64,000 nucleotides of DNA from Picochlorum sp. 'celeri' (Eukaryota; Chlorophyta; Trebouxiophyceae): assembly GCA_010909725.1 (NCBI GenBank), contig JAACMV010000018.1:558001-622000 (forward strand), in the 5' to 3' direction. How positions within the stretch are numbered: position 1 is the stretch's first letter; each line of letters begins with the position of its first letter. Below, piece after piece: positions 9,139-19,588 of the stretch. The notes under the pieces were generated by a model that was not told where the DNA came from, searched no databases, and worked only from the letters and a program-made list of their open reading frames with translations. The position numbers and the translations under genes were made by a program.

Positions 9139-10173
9139 TCATGAATCCTTTTGCCATGCTGCCATCGCCTCCTCCATTGAATCACCAACACATCCAATAA
9201 TACCCTGGGTCGTCTTGAGAGAATCGACCAAGACATGCTCACTGGACTTGGTTGCTTCATCTCTCGTCTGTATTCGTAAATTCATATGTCTATACACAGG
9301 ATGCTCCAAGGAGTATCCAGCAAACACGACATCAGGCCTGCATAGAGAAAGAAGAAGAAGAAGATACAATATATTGATACCATCTTTAATAATAATTAAA
9401 ATAATGATACTGCTGTGCACGTACTGTGTCCAAGCCACATCCCTCACCATGTTGGCAAGCGTATGCCCTTCACCATCCACAACCACCTGTATCGATTTCG
9501 GACCTATAACAATCGGTTTCCTATGCCCAGATAATGCCATCCGCCTCTCATAAGGATTCGTCGTCACTCCCTGTGCCACTCCTGCCTTCCAAAACCTCCC
9601 ATCCGGTGGAGCTGCTGTGTCTGGAATTTCATCATTCACAATTCTCTGATACAAGGGCTGGTACCGATCATACTGCACATGTACATAGTAGTAAAGATAT
9701 ATACGACACATGAAGATATATCGCAATCATATTGCAATAAAAAGCCGCACCATACTCCTCGCCCTTGATTTGTGCGCAGGCAAATACTCCTGTCGATGCC
9801 CAAACACTGTCGACGACTGAGGCCCCTGCTTCTCCCCATCCAAATTCATCCTCTCAGCCCACAATGGCTTCTCCTCTCTCGCATCCACAGGCGCCGCATG
9901 CCGATCCCCACCAACCCTATAATCCAAGTCAGCCTTGTGCCATTCCTCTTGCATCCACAGAGGAGGCTCCTCCCCATCCCTCCCAGTCATCGCATACCAC
10001 CAACTCTTCTTACTTCGATCCCAATCAGGATCTCGTTTCAGATAATGTCTTTCACTAGACAGCACATCTCCATACTGGTGCATCCATTCCTCCCGTGTCA
10101 TGGTTGACATGTCCTTTTGAGAAATGTGTGGTACCACAAAATGTGACCCACCATCTTCAATTGAATCAGCCAT
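9139..10173 (-). CDS. RPAC2/RPB11-like domain fused to an unknown N-terminal half
   Basis: Exons 9751-10173, 9425-9672 and 9139-9337 join in frame to 289 residues; introns are 9673-9750 (GTGCGG donor) and 9338-9424 (GTACGT donor). The C-terminal 90 residues (GEGHTLANM, helix ending WTQP, VVFAGYSLEHP, LRIQTRD) are an RPAC2/RPB11-type dimerisation domain. The last intron is at the same codon and phase as in the adjacent RPAC2 gene, so the two arose by tandem duplication. The N-terminal 190 residues are hydrophilic, rich in Trp, Asp and Arg (REEWMHQYGD, RDPDWDRSKKSWWYAMTGRDGEEPPLW) and match nothing I know. There is no signal peptide. A polymerase-associated or divergent subunit role is only a guess. 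Confidence 0.65.
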
Positions 10174-10638
10174 TTTCTTATTGTTTTATTTTAAATGACC
10201 ACTATTGCTATTACTCAAATCGAATGTTTCTATACAGTGTGACGTATACTAATAATAACTAGTAGTAGTCAGTGATGATGGCACACACATGCCTTTGCAT
10301 GCGACGTTGCTGAGGTTGATATGACAATGAGATACACTGCTGCTTGTGTTCTTATATATTCACTCAGTATGTCACATTCATTCAAGTTTAATATCTCCCA
10401 ATTCATGAGAGTCAATTGGTTATCAATGTATCACAAGGTTCCATTGATGCATCAATGCCATATGGCAATCAGGATTTTATTATTAAAATCTTTTATATAT
10501 CTATTTACGGGAGATCTCTCTCTCTCTCTCTCAGAGAATTTCTCTGATCATCTTCTTCTTCATGAGAAATACATACTATGCAACAAGAAGAAAAACAAGT
10601 TGAGCATCTCTCTTGTTGTTCGCCCATCATTCACAACA
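10174..10638. promoter_or_regulatory. divergent intergenic region with a CT-run
   Basis: Between the RPAC2-like fusion and the DUF1499 gene. Contains a (CT)9 run (10515-10532) of the kind common in 5' untranslated regions, and TATATCTATTTACGGG just before it. An in-frame ATG exists at 10321, but its extra 106 residues (IS/HK-rich, low complexity) do not look like a leader. Confidence 0.4.
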
Positions 10639-11403
10639 ATGCTGGGGACGAGATCATGTGCTTGTTTGGTTCAATTGCAACAACAGAAGAAGAACACGCA
10701 TTCCAGGTCGATATCTGGGTTTGCTCTGCCATGTACTACACAACAAGAATCATCAGAATACAATAATAGTCATACAAAGGTGATGCAGAGAGCAGCGAGT
10801 GCTGCATTGGCATGCCTGATGGCCACAGGGTGTCCAGGTGTCTACCCTGCCCTGGCACTGGGTGGTGATGGAATGGATACTGCCAATAGTACACCATACA
10901 CGCGTGGTATGAATTTAGAATATGGACTTGTGAAGAACTCGGATGGGATGTATGCGATTAGGAAATGCAATGGAGCTGCACAGCCCAACTGCGTATCAAC
11001 ATCTTCCACAACAAGACTGTATGCACCTCCCTTTACTGCCACGAATACAGACACAGTAGCGCAGGCCATGGAAGAATTCGATACAGCTATAAAATCTATT
11101 GATCCTGGTGTATCCCTGGTGGACTCGGAGGACAATCTCCCTCTCGGAGGTATGTATAGGAGATACAGTGTCCCATCCCCTCTATCTGAGATTGACTATG
11201 TTGAAGTGCTCATCACCGCATCAGAGACAGAACCCATCGTGTTTTATAAAAGTCAGGCGAGTAAGTCGACGTACATCTGGCCAATACAGCAGCCAATCGG
11301 TGATTTTGATGCTCAAAAGAAGAGAATGGCTCGATTGAGACAATCCTTGGGATGGAAGTTATTAGTAGGTGACTGTGATCTGATTGAATGTTATGATTAC
11401 TGA
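10639..11403 (+). CDS. DUF1499 family thylakoid-lumen protein
   Basis: From the ATG at 10639 the protein has 254 residues. The first 35 form a typical algal transit peptide (MLGTRSCACLVQLQQQ..., Ser/Arg-rich). Then comes a hydrophobic lumen-transfer segment (AASAALACLMATGCPGVYPALALG) ending in an Ala-x-Ala-like site. The mature part shows DUF1499 features: the PNCVST motif near the start, a central AMEEFDTAIKSI helix, the VEVLI strand, and the IGDFDAQKKRMARLRQ helix near the end. The domain's function is unknown; it occurs in cyanobacteria and plastids. Intronless. The next gene's ATG is only 21 bp after the stop. Confidence 0.75.
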   Translation: MLGTRSCACLVQLQQQKKNTHSRSISGFALPCTTQQESSEYNNSHTKVMQRAASAALACLMATGCPGVYPALALGGDGMDTANSTPYTRGMNLEYGLVKNSDGMYAIRKCNGAAQPNCVSTSSTTRLYAPPFTATNTDTVAQAMEEFDTAIKSIDPGVSLVDSEDNLPLGGMYRRYSVPSPLSEIDYVEVLITASETEPIVFYKSQASKSTYIWPIQQPIGDFDAQKKRMARLRQSLGWKLLVGDCDLIECYDY

Positions 11404-11424
11404 GAATTATTCATATATAGATCG

Positions 11425-12898
11425 ATGTTTGATACAACCCATAATCTGTTTCCTCCGACACCATGGGAGCTCAACGCTGCAGCAAGCGTTGGGTTCTCCA
11501 TTACCATGTTTCGCTTTGTCATTGCATTTCTAGTCAGCGTTCCCGTGTCGATTGGATTACGATATGTACCTACTGCTTTAGGAAGACATATATATGCAAT
11601 CGTGACTGGTTTTGCATTGATTTATTATCCTTTTGGTAGCGGCTGTTTTCACTCGTTGGTCACGGCGACTGTCGTCTATGCTTTCATGGTTTTGGTGCCT
11701 GATTCCTGTGGGATACTGGCATGGATGTTTGCGTTTCCGTATCTGATTGGGAATCACATTCATCAGGCGAGTGGGATGTCATGGAAGGAGGGAAACCTGG
11801 ATTTTACAGGTGCCCAGATGGTGCTGACGCTCAAGTTGGTGGCGGTTGCCATGTGTCGGCAGGATGGGAGGAGGAAACGACAGCAATTGCATCCGTATGG
11901 GGAATCTAAAAAGCTCGAGTCTCTTCCATCTGTGTTCGAGTATTACTCGTACTTGTTTTCTGCGGGAAGTCTTTTGTCTGGGCCGTTCTTTGAGGCCAAG
12001 GATTATTTTGACTACATGGAGAGGAGAGGGGATTGGGAGGGGAAAATTCCCAGTCCTCTGATTCCTGGGTTGTATAGGTTTGGGAAGGCATTGTGTTGTG
12101 CAGCTGTATGGATGTATTTCACAAATCGTGGACTGAATGTTGATTTTATAGAAAGCGACTATTGGCGTCATGAGTTGCCTTTGGTGTTGAGGTTGGCGTC
12201 CCTATGGGCAACATTGGTTGTGTATCGATTCAAGTATTATGCGGTGTGGACTGTCTCGGAATCATGCATGGTATTCAGTGGGTTGGGATATAGGAAGACG
12301 GATGAGGAAGGACGGGCGCGATGGGATAGGTATATTACGTCACATATTAGGCAGGTTGAATTGAATCCTTCTCTGGCAGATACGCCACGGCATTGGAATA
12401 TTTGTACTGGTTTGTGGCTCAGGCACTGTGCGTGGTTTTGTTTTGTTTTTTACATGTATACTCATTAGTAGTATTGACTGATATATATATGTATGTGCAG
12501 ATGTGTATGAAAGGTTGAGCAAGCCTGGAGATAGGCCATCGTTTTTCAACATGATGGTGACACAGCTTGTGAGCGGAGTGTGGCATGGAGTTTTTGCAGG
12601 GTATTGGCTCTTTTTCGCGACATCCGCGTTCATGTTTCAAGCATCTAGGCTTTTATACAAGTACGAATTACATTGGGATTCGAAATGGAGGAATTTCTTG
12701 CCGTGGTATTGGACAAAGATTGTTATGACTGCTCTTGTGTTGGATTATGCTGGGAGTGCCTTCATGGTGCTCTCGTTCCACGAATCCGTGTTGATCTGGA
12801 GATCAACGTATTATGTGGGGCACGTTTGGATTGCAGTCATGTTGCTTTTAGGCGTCATCATGCCTCCAAAAAAGTCAGAGAAGAATAAGGAAGAGTGA
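11425..12898 (+). CDS. MBOAT lysophospholipid acyltransferase
   Basis: Two exons (11425-12427 and 12501-12898) joined across a 73-nt intron (GTGCGT donor, TGTGCAG acceptor; the split codon restores WLRHYVYERL) give 466 residues. The protein has about nine to eleven membrane segments and the MBOAT signatures: the polar WNI.TG..LR..VYERL motif and the SGVWHGVFAGYW segment with the catalytic His. This matches plant LPLAT1/LPCAT-type enzymes of the ER, which re-acylate lysophosphatidyl-choline or -ethanolamine; substrate cannot be told from sequence. The C-terminus is charged (PPKKSEKNKEE) with a KKXX-like context. Its start lies 21 bp after the DUF1499 stop; its 3' end is 7 bp from the convergent ABC transporter. 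A TGTAA lies at 12926-12930. Confidence 0.88.
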
Positions 12899-12900
12899 TG

Positions 12901-12905
12901 TTACA
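12901..12905 (-). terminator. TGTAA polyadenylation signal directly after the ABCG stop
   Basis: On the minus strand the stop TGA is followed at once by TGTAA. The signal therefore falls in the 7-bp gap before the MBOAT stop codon, and cleavage must occur inside the MBOAT gene. Confidence 0.5.
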
Positions 12906-15900
12906 TCATCTTTTGTTGAATGAAATGTAAGTAAGTGCAATGACTGCCACTGCTCTAAAAAAGACAATGTATGCAAACACAATCAGTATGCACCACCATG
13001 AAAACCCAGGATCGTAGCCCCAGAATGATTGTACATACTCTCCAATTGTTACTGTGGATGCACCTGGTTGATCCAATGGTACATCGCTATCAGCTAGCTG
13101 TGTTCCAGCTAAACCATACAAAATCCATGTTGTTGGACTGATACGAGACATCCATTGCCACCCAACAGGAGTCTGTGGATATGGCACTAAAAATCCGTTG
13201 AATATTGTCCACATTTGATTGGAAAATGCAGCCAATAGCTGGGCCAGTAGCTGATTTGGACAGATGATGACCAAACATTGGCCCAAAAATGTGTACATGG
13301 TCACTGAGAGGAAGAACATCAGGAGAAAGTAGAAGAACTTCCACGCAACAGGTTGAAATCCGACCATCCAATAGGTGAGGACCACCATGACAATTGCTTG
13401 CGCTGCCAGATAGGGAATTTCAGCCATCCCCTGTGCTAGGGCCAGGGCTCTTGCAGAATACATTGACGCTGCTTTATGCCGATAATATACTGACCTTTCG
13501 CCAAAGATAATCGGCATAACTGTCATACAATTGAACATGCCATTGAAAATAGCTAACGAAAACATCAGACCCATGATATTTTGGACAGTGGATAGTGACG
13601 CTGGTTCCGATCCTGCTCTTACTGCCTTGCCTTCGTTCAGGTAGATGAGACCATAAATCAAGGCAATGGTGAGGGTCATTATCATTCGAATGAAGTTGTA
13701 ATGTGGAGCCCTCCAGTAGAAAGCAAAGTACTTTCTCAGAAGCATTTTTGCCTGGGTACCAAATGACGTTGCATACTGCTGATCTATTGTCAAAACTGTG
13801 GTGGATTTTAATGATTCTTGTACCAAGACTTCCATATTGGACAGATTTTGCTCCTCCAGTGTACTCTTCGAATACTCCAAAGGAAAATCAATATCTGCAG
13901 CTTTGAAAGTCGTTGCCATTGAGCCACCTGTTACTTCAAGCATCCACGTTGCTGGATTATAACCTGGCTTGATGGCAGGGACACCAGGATAGGATTCTAG
14001 GTACGAAATCAAAGTTTCGCTATTCTCGCCCAAGGGACCAAAGTACGTCAGACGACCACCCTTCTGTAAGAGAACTAGCATATCAAAGGCCTCAAAGATT
14101 TCCATCGATGGTTGATGGATTGTCACAGTCACAGTTCTGTTGCTGCTGGCGACATTTCGAACTGCCCTCATCACAACAGCTGCTGCTCGTGCATCCAATC
14201 CACTAGTGGGCTCATCCATGAATAGGACGGAAGGGTTTCCAACAAGTTCCACACCAATACTCAAACGTTTTCTTTGTTCGATGGACAGCCCTTCTCCACC
14301 AGGATTGCCAACGACTCGGCCTCGCAATTCCTTCAACTCTATAGTAGACAAGGTTTCCTCAACTATTGCGCATACTTGAGAATCTGATACACTACTTTCT
14401 GAAAGTCGCAGTCGTGCAGCAAAGTGCAAGGTTTCACAGACAGTGATACATGGAGAGTGCAGGTCAAGCTGTTCTACATAGCCAACAACACGAGACCAAA
14501 CCCCAGGTTCTATCTGGCGACCATTCGCCAAAATGTCACCCCTAATAATTCCTTGGGTTTTTCTACCGGCTACAACATCCATTAATGTGGTCTTTCCTGC
14601 GCCAGAGCCTCCCATGAGAGCTGTCAGCTTACCTGGCTCAGCGTAAAAGTCAATGCCTTGCAACAATTGGAGCTTGCCTTCAATTTCTTTATCATCAGAA
14701 CCTTTCACAACATCTTGGCGCGTTCCTTTCGAAGGATCGTTCACATAATACTCCACATTTCTACAAACAAGACTGATGGGCGTGAACGGGACAGGCTCCA
14801 CTTTTTCGAATCCATCAGTGTTGGCTGACGCCATCTTCTTCTTCTTCTTGGAAGGTGATATGGAGATTTCTGTCGATGACAGAGCACCTTTGATGCTCTG
14901 CCCTGCTCTGGTCACCAGTTTTTTGAACTTTTTCCTGCGCAGGTATCTATCAAGGCCTTCTTTATTTTGGGATTCCGTATCATCAAGTGACACAGACGGT
15001 TGTGGTGGTGGTGGATTTATGTATTTCAATGCAAGTGAGCCCACAATGGTCACTCCGAATAAAAAGACCCAATTGAATAGAACAGCCATCCAGATCCATA
15101 TTCTGTTAGAAGACAGTGCAAATGCAGACAGTACAACATCACCCCCTGTCCCCCACTCTGGAGATGTGAGCTCATTGATAGACAGGGCTCTCACACCATA
15201 TGAGAGAGGGTTTAGTCCGTAATAAATCCAAATCAGATAATCAGGTATAGAGGTTCTAATGATAGTAAATCCATTTGTCAACATCAGCAGCAACAAAATC
15301 AGCGACCCCAAAGCATTAGCTCTCACCATGTTTGGCGTGACATATGCAAGAAGACGGAACACTCCAGCAAGAGAATTTGAGCATGACCACGTCACAAGAA
15401 GAAAGATGAAGAAATTCCCTGCTGTTCTTGTCATTCCAGATATGAAATACACAGATACTGAGAAAAGGATCGATTCTGCTGTTGAGGATGGAATCTGCGA
15501 AATCAGATGAGCAACAGCAAATGCCCAGGGAGGGAAAAACTTGTTATCCCTATGCTTGTAAAACACCCCCTTAGTATTGAACACAAACCCTAACACTGGC
15601 ATGGAAGACATTGACAGGTAAATGATGGAGAGCACGCATAGAGACAGAACTTTTCGCCCCTGAGCGATCGTATCTTCTGGATTCGCTGGAGGTGGCGGTG
15701 GTGCCACAGAAGCAAAAAATGAAGAGATGATCAACCCCATCAACACGCTCTGAATCACCCTCGCAATATAATATGCTCTATCACGCTTCATCAAAAGAAT
15801 TTGCCTCTTGAATGCGAACCAACTCAATAGTAACCCGCTTCTAGCATATTGAGTTCTAGCAAGAGAATTTGGATTTCCTCTGGCTCGATCAAATGGGTGA

Positions 15901-17537
15901 TTCTCCAGTTGATCCATCATTGTCCTACCTTGCTCAGATTCCCAAAATACCTGTCTAATCTCATTCATTCCTACCAGCAAGTCCTTCGGAGGATTCTTCA
16001 TTAATTTTTCGAACTCTCTATCAGCTTCAGTGAATCCATGCGCCTCCAACAGAGCAGGACTGGCATAAATCATTTGGCCAATAGGAGACGTCACCTCCTG
16101 CAAAAAAGACCCCGGGTCCTTCCTCACCGGGCAATCAAAACCAATTTGAGAGAAGAAAGGAATGGCCCCAGCCAAACTACCATGATACAGAACCTTTCCA
16201 TCCGTCAGCAGCAGCAAATCATCAAAGAGCTCCATCACCTCTGGAGGGGGCTGCAACAGACTCACGACTACAGTTCTCTCAAAAACATGGCACGCATCTC
16301 TGAGAGAGTTGATCACAGAAAACGTCGTTGCCGAGTCTAAACCTGTCGATATCTCGTCCATAAAGATTGCCCACTGAGATCCAACCATGACTTCAGCAGA
16401 TGTCACCCTCTTTTTCTCCCCTCCTGACACACCTCGAAGCGTCTCATCTCCAACAAACGTATTCACAACATTACTCAACCCCAAAACATGCAGTGTAATA
16501 TACGGTTTCGCTTTCGCCATCACAGCAGACTGCAAAAGCTCCAAGAATTCCTCATCTATGCGTGAATCCCCTGTCCCAGATAGCCCTGTAACATCACTCA
16601 TAGACCCTAATTCAGCAAAGACATGATCTACTTCTTCCCTGACTTGCTCTTCATTCATTCTACCCTTCCGAACAGACCCATCCTTGTTCTTCCTTCTTCG
16701 AACTATAGAAAGCTGCTCCTTCAAACCTGCCAACAAATGAACAACATCCTCCTCCGACACCTGACATCGAGACGCAAAATTCACAGTTTCTATCACTGTC
16801 ATATTCGGAATATGCTGATCGTATTGATCCACATACCCAGCTGTCCTCTGCACAACAAAATCCTTCATATCCTCCCCATTATACTTGATATCACCGCTCA
16901 TCCTTAAACCTTTATGCAACCTCAACCGACCACTCAGCATTTGCAAAAAGATACTCTTCCCAGACCCAGGAGGCCCCAACAACAGGGTAAACTTGCCAGG
17001 CTTGATCACACCATTGGCACTATCCAATAATGTAACCCGTTTCTTTTGCAAGCTCGCTCCAGCGAATGGAATGAATTTTCCAATCGTTTCCTTTGCAGCA
17101 TTCCACACAGTTGGATTCTGAGAACTCCCAACCAGCGCATCAGCCTCAATCGTGACATTCTTATACTCCACCTCCACCTTGTGCAACCCCCCTGGCTGAC
17201 GCCTACACACACATCCATCATCAACACCATGCAACCACACATCACACGCATACACATACTTGAACACCTCCACCAACCGAGAACGCACTGCGTCCGTCGA
17301 CAACACTTCCTTTGCCAACTCTTGCTTCCTCTCCTGTTTCACAGTTTTACCTCGTCGCATCCTCAGTTCCTCTCGAGCAGCAGCAATCAACGCCAATTCA
17401 TCCGTACGAGATAGTTCATCACTCAACATGGACTGGCTGTCATCAGGAAAGACGAAACCGGAAGCAGGGTCAAAAGCGCCATTTTCATACGTGCCTGCTC
17501 GGACCTGTTGAGGCCGAAACAGAGATCCGATGGCCAT
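12906..17537 (-). CDS. full-size ABCG (PDR-type) ATP-binding cassette transporter
   Basis: Intronless gene of 1543 residues from the ATG at 17535-17537. It has the reverse (NBD-TMD)x2 order of pleiotropic drug resistance transporters. NBD1: Walker A GPPGSGKS near residue 187, signature VSGGEKKRV near 369, Walker B AIFMDEIS near 395. First membrane domain about 560-815. NBD2: Walker A GGSGAGKTT near 976, a degenerate signature LSIEQRKRLSIG near 1087, Walker B VLFMDEPTSGLD near 1106. Second membrane domain about 1260-1543. Plant and algal PDR proteins export hydrophobic compounds, hormones or lipids at the plasma membrane; the substrate here cannot be inferred. A charged linker rich in Lys and Ser (including a KKKKK run) precedes NBD2. 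It converges on the MBOAT gene with 7 bp between the stops. Confidence 0.93.
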   Translation of the reverse strand: MAIGSLFRPQQVRAGTYENGAFDPASGFVFPDDSQSMLSDELSRTDELALIAAAREELRMRRGKTVKQERKQELAKEVLSTDAVRSRLVEVFKYVYACDVWLHGVDDGCVCRRQPGGLHKVEVEYKNVTIEADALVGSSQNPTVWNAAKETIGKFIPFAGASLQKKRVTLLDSANGVIKPGKFTLLLGPPGSGKSIFLQMLSGRLRLHKGLRMSGDIKYNGEDMKDFVVQRTAGYVDQYDQHIPNMTVIETVNFASRCQVSEEDVVHLLAGLKEQLSIVRRRKNKDGSVRKGRMNEEQVREEVDHVFAELGSMSDVTGLSGTGDSRIDEEFLELLQSAVMAKAKPYITLHVLGLSNVVNTFVGDETLRGVSGGEKKRVTSAEVMVGSQWAIFMDEISTGLDSATTFSVINSLRDACHVFERTVVVSLLQPPPEVMELFDDLLLLTDGKVLYHGSLAGAIPFFSQIGFDCPVRKDPGSFLQEVTSPIGQMIYASPALLEAHGFTEADREFEKLMKNPPKDLLVGMNEIRQVFWESEQGRTMMDQLENHPFDRARGNPNSLARTQYARSGLLLSWFAFKRQILLMKRDRAYYIARVIQSVLMGLIISSFFASVAPPPPPANPEDTIAQGRKVLSLCVLSIIYLSMSSMPVLGFVFNTKGVFYKHRDNKFFPPWAFAVAHLISQIPSSTAESILFSVSVYFISGMTRTAGNFFIFLLVTWSCSNSLAGVFRLLAYVTPNMVRANALGSLILLLLMLTNGFTIIRTSIPDYLIWIYYGLNPLSYGVRALSINELTSPEWGTGGDVVLSAFALSSNRIWIWMAVLFNWVFLFGVTIVGSLALKYINPPPPQPSVSLDDTESQNKEGLDRYLRRKKFKKLVTRAGQSIKGALSSTEISISPSKKKKKMASANTDGFEKVEPVPFTPISLVCRNVEYYVNDPSKGTRQDVVKGSDDKEIEGKLQLLQGIDFYAEPGKLTALMGGSGAGKTTLMDVVAGRKTQGIIRGDILANGRQIEPGVWSRVVGYVEQLDLHSPCITVCETLHFAARLRLSESSVSDSQVCAIVEETLSTIELKELRGRVVGNPGGEGLSIEQRKRLSIGVELVGNPSVLFMDEPTSGLDARAAAVVMRAVRNVASSNRTVTVTIHQPSMEIFEAFDMLVLLQKGGRLTYFGPLGENSETLISYLESYPGVPAIKPGYNPATWMLEVTGGSMATTFKAADIDFPLEYSKSTLEEQNLSNMEVLVQESLKSTTVLTIDQQYATSFGTQAKMLLRKYFAFYWRAPHYNFIRMIMTLTIALIYGLIYLNEGKAVRAGSEPASLSTVQNIMGLMFSLAIFNGMFNCMTVMPIIFGERSVYYRHKAASMYSARALALAQGMAEIPYLAAQAIVMVVLTYWMVGFQPVAWKFFYFLLMFFLSVTMYTFLGQCLVIICPNQLLAQLLAAFSNQMWTIFNGFLVPYPQTPVGWQWMSRISPTTWILYGLAGTQLADSDVPLDQPGASTVTIGEYVQSFWGYDPGFSWWCILIVFAYIVFFRAVAVIALTYISFNKR
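12926..12930 (+). terminator. TGTAA polyadenylation signal of the MBOAT gene, inside ABCG coding sequence
   Basis: TGTAA 28 nt after the MBOAT stop, lying within the last codons of the convergent ABC transporter. The two transcripts must overlap as antisense tails. Confidence 0.5.
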
Positions 17538-17905
17538 GGCGATCACTCTTATCTATCGTAAAATCAACAACTAATGTAAATTCAGTATTGGAAAGAACAT
17601 AGACAAGGCTCCGATTCCAATAAAAGGCAAACCGTAAAGAAAAGGTACAGTCTCTCTTACGGGAGGAGATGCGTATCGATTCTTTCGTCAATCATCCAAT
17701 AGCCAAATGGTTTTTAGATACCAATGGTCTTCTGATGAAATGAAAGCATGCAGAGTCCGTATGTAAGAGTCACGTCTCCTTGCCATGAGGCGCGTTCAAT
17801 ATTGACCGACTCGACTCGGTGGCATGCACCAAGTTGTAGATTGCATCCCAATACGACTCATGGGGTCGTTGATGCTGGGGAAGCAGTACTTTTTATACAT
17901 TCTGT
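17538..17905. promoter_or_regulatory. divergent intergenic region, ABCG / ecdysoneless
   Basis: 368 bp between two head-to-head genes. No gene, repeat or RNA is evident. Confidence 0.4.
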
Positions 17906-19588
17906 ATGAATATGGAGACTGTTACTGTGCATAATGAAGTCTATTTCAGTATATACCGGCTGGAGAGTTCGAGAAGAGGGAAGGAGGAAGAGTTGGAACG
18001 TGCAGACGTTCAACGCTGTGTGGATGGCATACTGAGTGATATTGGATACATATGGCAGCGGGATACATTTCAGTTTATTAATGTGAGAAAGGATTGCTTG
18101 TATGGCAAGGTGAGGTTTGATGAGAATATGGATGATGAATGGTTTGTTGTGTGGTTGCTCAAACGGATCTCGGAACAAGTGCCTGGCCTTGCTGTGCACG
18201 TGTGGGATAATGATGGGGAGTTTCTGTTGATAGAAGCAGCGTATTCTTTGCCTCGATGGTTGGAGCCTGAGGTGGCGGAGAATAGAGTATGGATCATGGG
18301 TGGCAAGGTTCACTGTATACCAAAGCTGGTGCGGCCTTCTGGTTGGCAGGGTATTGAGGGGCCAGTCACGCTGGAACAAGCGATGGATGCGTTGCAAAAT
18401 CATTCAGAGGAGACTGAAGAATGTGGGAGAGGAATAGATGAGGTTGTTCAGAGGAAGATTGATGTGTACCCAGGGTATGCCATGGAGACCATGCACAGGA
18501 GCCCAGTTGTTCTTCCCAGGAGCGTTGCATCGTTGATCATATCAGATCCGCAGTGTATATCTCGTGCTGTGCGTGCATTTCACACGAGTGGTCCAAAGGA
18601 ACGACGCGCAGCGTCCAAGTTTGACAACTACTCATTAGACAATGGTGTCGTCCCTATAGTTGTTTGCATGAATAGGTGCCAGTATAGCCAGCTCATGTTG
18701 ACTGAATATCAGCCACCAGACGATTCTCCGTGGAATAGGACAGTACAAAGCAAGGACGATGATGTATATCGGCATGCATGTGATCTGGGATTCAAGATTG
18801 CGCTTGGATTTGACATGATGGGGCCCATGGTCATTCCTGATCTCTCGTGTGTTGATGAATACAAACTCGCGTCATATTCCGAAAACGCATGGAATGAATA
18901 TATAGATGATGATTCATGGCTGTACACGGCCTCTGATCGATTACAGGAGGAACTAGGTGCGAGAGAGAAAGAACAGGAACTGCATGGATTTGACCCAGAT
19001 GAACTCTCGAAACGAATGAAGCAGTTTGTCGATACAATGTCGACAATGCATGGTGCTGATATTGTGGATGAAGAAATACAGTTTGATCCCGACGCATTTC
19101 TCAACATGTTTCGGGAAGTGGATGATGATGATGATGATGGTGATGCATCATCGGTGAGCGAGGGGTCATCATTCTATGCTCTTGGGAGCAGCAGCGATGA
19201 TGACAGGGATACGTACTATAGTAGAAATATCACCGTGAACACAGACACAGATAGCGACGACGATGAGGCCCATGCCAATGCTGGCAACATGGCAGAGGGA
19301 GATGCCAACAACCAGTCTGGTGCAGATGATGAGTTTACAGAGGCCTACAGCGAGGTTCTCGCAGATCAACTTCGAGGCACATCATTAGATGCATCTTTTG
19401 CTGGGACCTCGCGCGATGATGGAACCATGAATCCTGTAGATGTTGACGTGAACCTCGTGTCACATCTACTGGCCTCATACGAAGAGCAGGGTGCTCTCCC
19501 AGGACCAGCGAGCACGCTCGCTGGAATGCTTGGTATATCGCTTCCTCGTCGAACACATAAAGATTCGTCGGAGAATGACGCAACGTAG
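17906..19588 (+). CDS. ECD: ecdysoneless (ECD/SGT1-like) family protein
   Basis: A 560-residue intronless protein. Residues 1-180 hold the family's start: an N-terminal FSIY-type strand, the helix ending GILSDIGYIWQRDTF, WFVVWLLKRISEQVPGL, then VHVWDNDGEFLLIEAAYSLPRWLEPEVAENRVWI, followed by a conserved proline-containing LPRSVASLI block. The C-terminal third is very acidic (a run of Asp residues at about 410-417, further Asp/Ser clusters), also typical. ECD proteins act in pre-mRNA splicing, cell-cycle control and, through R2TP contacts, co-chaperone work, in nucleus and cytosol. The ATG at 17906 is the first in frame. Codon use looks like the neighbours'. Confidence 0.88.
   Translation: MNMETVTVHNEVYFSIYRLESSRRGKEEELERADVQRCVDGILSDIGYIWQRDTFQFINVRKDCLYGKVRFDENMDDEWFVVWLLKRISEQVPGLAVHVWDNDGEFLLIEAAYSLPRWLEPEVAENRVWIMGGKVHCIPKLVRPSGWQGIEGPVTLEQAMDALQNHSEETEECGRGIDEVVQRKIDVYPGYAMETMHRSPVVLPRSVASLIISDPQCISRAVRAFHTSGPKERRAASKFDNYSLDNGVVPIVVCMNRCQYSQLMLTEYQPPDDSPWNRTVQSKDDDVYRHACDLGFKIALGFDMMGPMVIPDLSCVDEYKLASYSENAWNEYIDDDSWLYTASDRLQEELGAREKEQELHGFDPDELSKRMKQFVDTMSTMHGADIVDEEIQFDPDAFLNMFREVDDDDDDGDASSVSEGSSFYALGSSSDDDRDTYYSRNITVNTDTDSDDDEAHANAGNMAEGDANNQSGADDEFTEAYSEVLADQLRGTSLDASFAGTSRDDGTMNPVDVDVNLVSHLLASYEEQGALPGPASTLAGMLGISLPRRTHKDSSENDAT

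Noticed and set aside
10321..10638. N-terminal extension of the DUF1499 protein from an earlier ATG
   Set aside because: The added 106 residues are low complexity, include a translated CT-run, and would place the transit peptide internally.
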